Source of the DNA: Deltaproteobacteria bacterium RIFCSPHIGHO2_02_FULL_43_33
GTDB lineage: Bacteria; Desulfobacterota; GWC2-55-46; UBA9637
NCBI GenBank assembly: GCA_001798165.1
Contig: MGRL01000118.1
Span: 1-53,837, forward strand
DNA length: 53,837 bases
Direction: 5' to 3'
The position numbers were made by a program, and so were the translations under genes. Below the pieces are notes generated by a model. That model worked only from the letters and a program-made list of their open reading frames with translations. It had not been told where the DNA came from and made no database searches. Positions 53,797 to 53,837 of this stretch are shown one piece after another (the stretch's first letter is position 1; the number at the start of each line of letters is the position of its first letter).

Positions 53797-53837
53797 ATGT
53801 TACCAAATATTTTGATGTTATGGTCTGACCAGCCGGT
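53797..53837 (+). CDS. Partial CDS at window end, unidentified
   Basis: ATG 53797 with AAGGAGG ten bases upstream encodes MLPNILMLWSDQP before the window ends. It is probably controlled by the TGTGA-N6-TCACA site. Too short to identify. Confidence 0.5.
   Translation, partial: MLPNILMLWSDQP

Overview
The window looks like a chromosomal segment of a Gram-negative bacterium of moderate GC content. It carries Kdo and heptose genes, heptosyltransferases, an O-antigen-ligase-like protein, outer-membrane barrels and lipoprotein-type export signals. The gene order tig-clpP-clpX-lon-hup, a DUF4416 gene beside yicC-gmk-rpoZ, a cdsZ-rnhA-rnpB block, and frequent GTG/TTG starts fit an uncultured deltaproteobacterial-grade lineage (Desulfobacterota or Nitrospirota-like). 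This placement is an inference; no rRNA gene is present to confirm it.

Layout. (1) 150-5258: nucleotide and Kdo block kdsB-pyrG-kdsA-[four-helix-bundle gene]-kdsD. (2) 5365-9450: a heptad coiled-coil protein, a large porin, and an array of small units, each delimited by an almost identical rho-independent terminator. These units are duplicated membrane microprotein genes, an AbrB/PIN toxin-antitoxin pair, and two orphan copies of the porin 3' end. (3) 9565-16358: palindromic repeats around tRNA-Leu, then tig-clpP-clpX-lon-hup. (4) 16499-20321: tRNA-Val, tRNA-Asp, ftsEX, then RNase P RNA, an RNase H-like gene, a zinc-ribbon protein and a CAU tRNA, the last four on the minus strand. (5) 20402-23047: mtgA, a methyltransferase, an outer-membrane barrel and a DUF486 membrane protein. 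(6) 23147-45834: a 22.7 kb envelope-glycan locus with six GT9 heptosyltransferase-like genes, five GT4 genes, one CgeB-like transferase, two GT2 genes, one GT39, a PAP2 phosphatase, a flippase-like protein, a deacetylase, an O-antigen-ligase-like protein, gmhB and the heptose kinase. (7) 45831-48205: DUF4416, yicC, gmk, rpoZ. (8) 48558-53320: a Dpp/Opp-type peptide ABC transporter (A, B, C, D) without the usual F ATPase. (9) 53321-53837: a repeat-bearing intergenic region, a perfect TGTGA-N6-TCACA operator, and the first 13 codons of a new gene.

How the genes fit together. KdsD, KdsA and KdsB make and activate Kdo. GmhB and HldA make the heptose precursor; GmhA, the HldC-type nucleotidyltransferase, HldD and KdsC are not in the window. 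WaaF/WaaC-type and other GT9 enzymes would extend the inner core, GT4/GT2 enzymes the outer core, and the WaaL-like protein would attach a polymer. The GT39/GT2/flippase/PAP2 genes suggest lipid-linked sugar decoration of the core or lipid A.

The most striking signal is repeat structure that ordinary annotation hides. A family of 21-27 bp palindromes (CG-rich arms around a 9-nt loop) occurs in intergenic DNA and in frame inside at least four protein genes, and related palindromes sit in three helices of RNase P RNA. Separately, heptanucleotide (and one octanucleotide) tandem repeats lie inside several glycosyltransferase genes, where gain or loss of one unit would shift the reading frame. Degenerate versions of the same repeats form hairpins between many operon genes.
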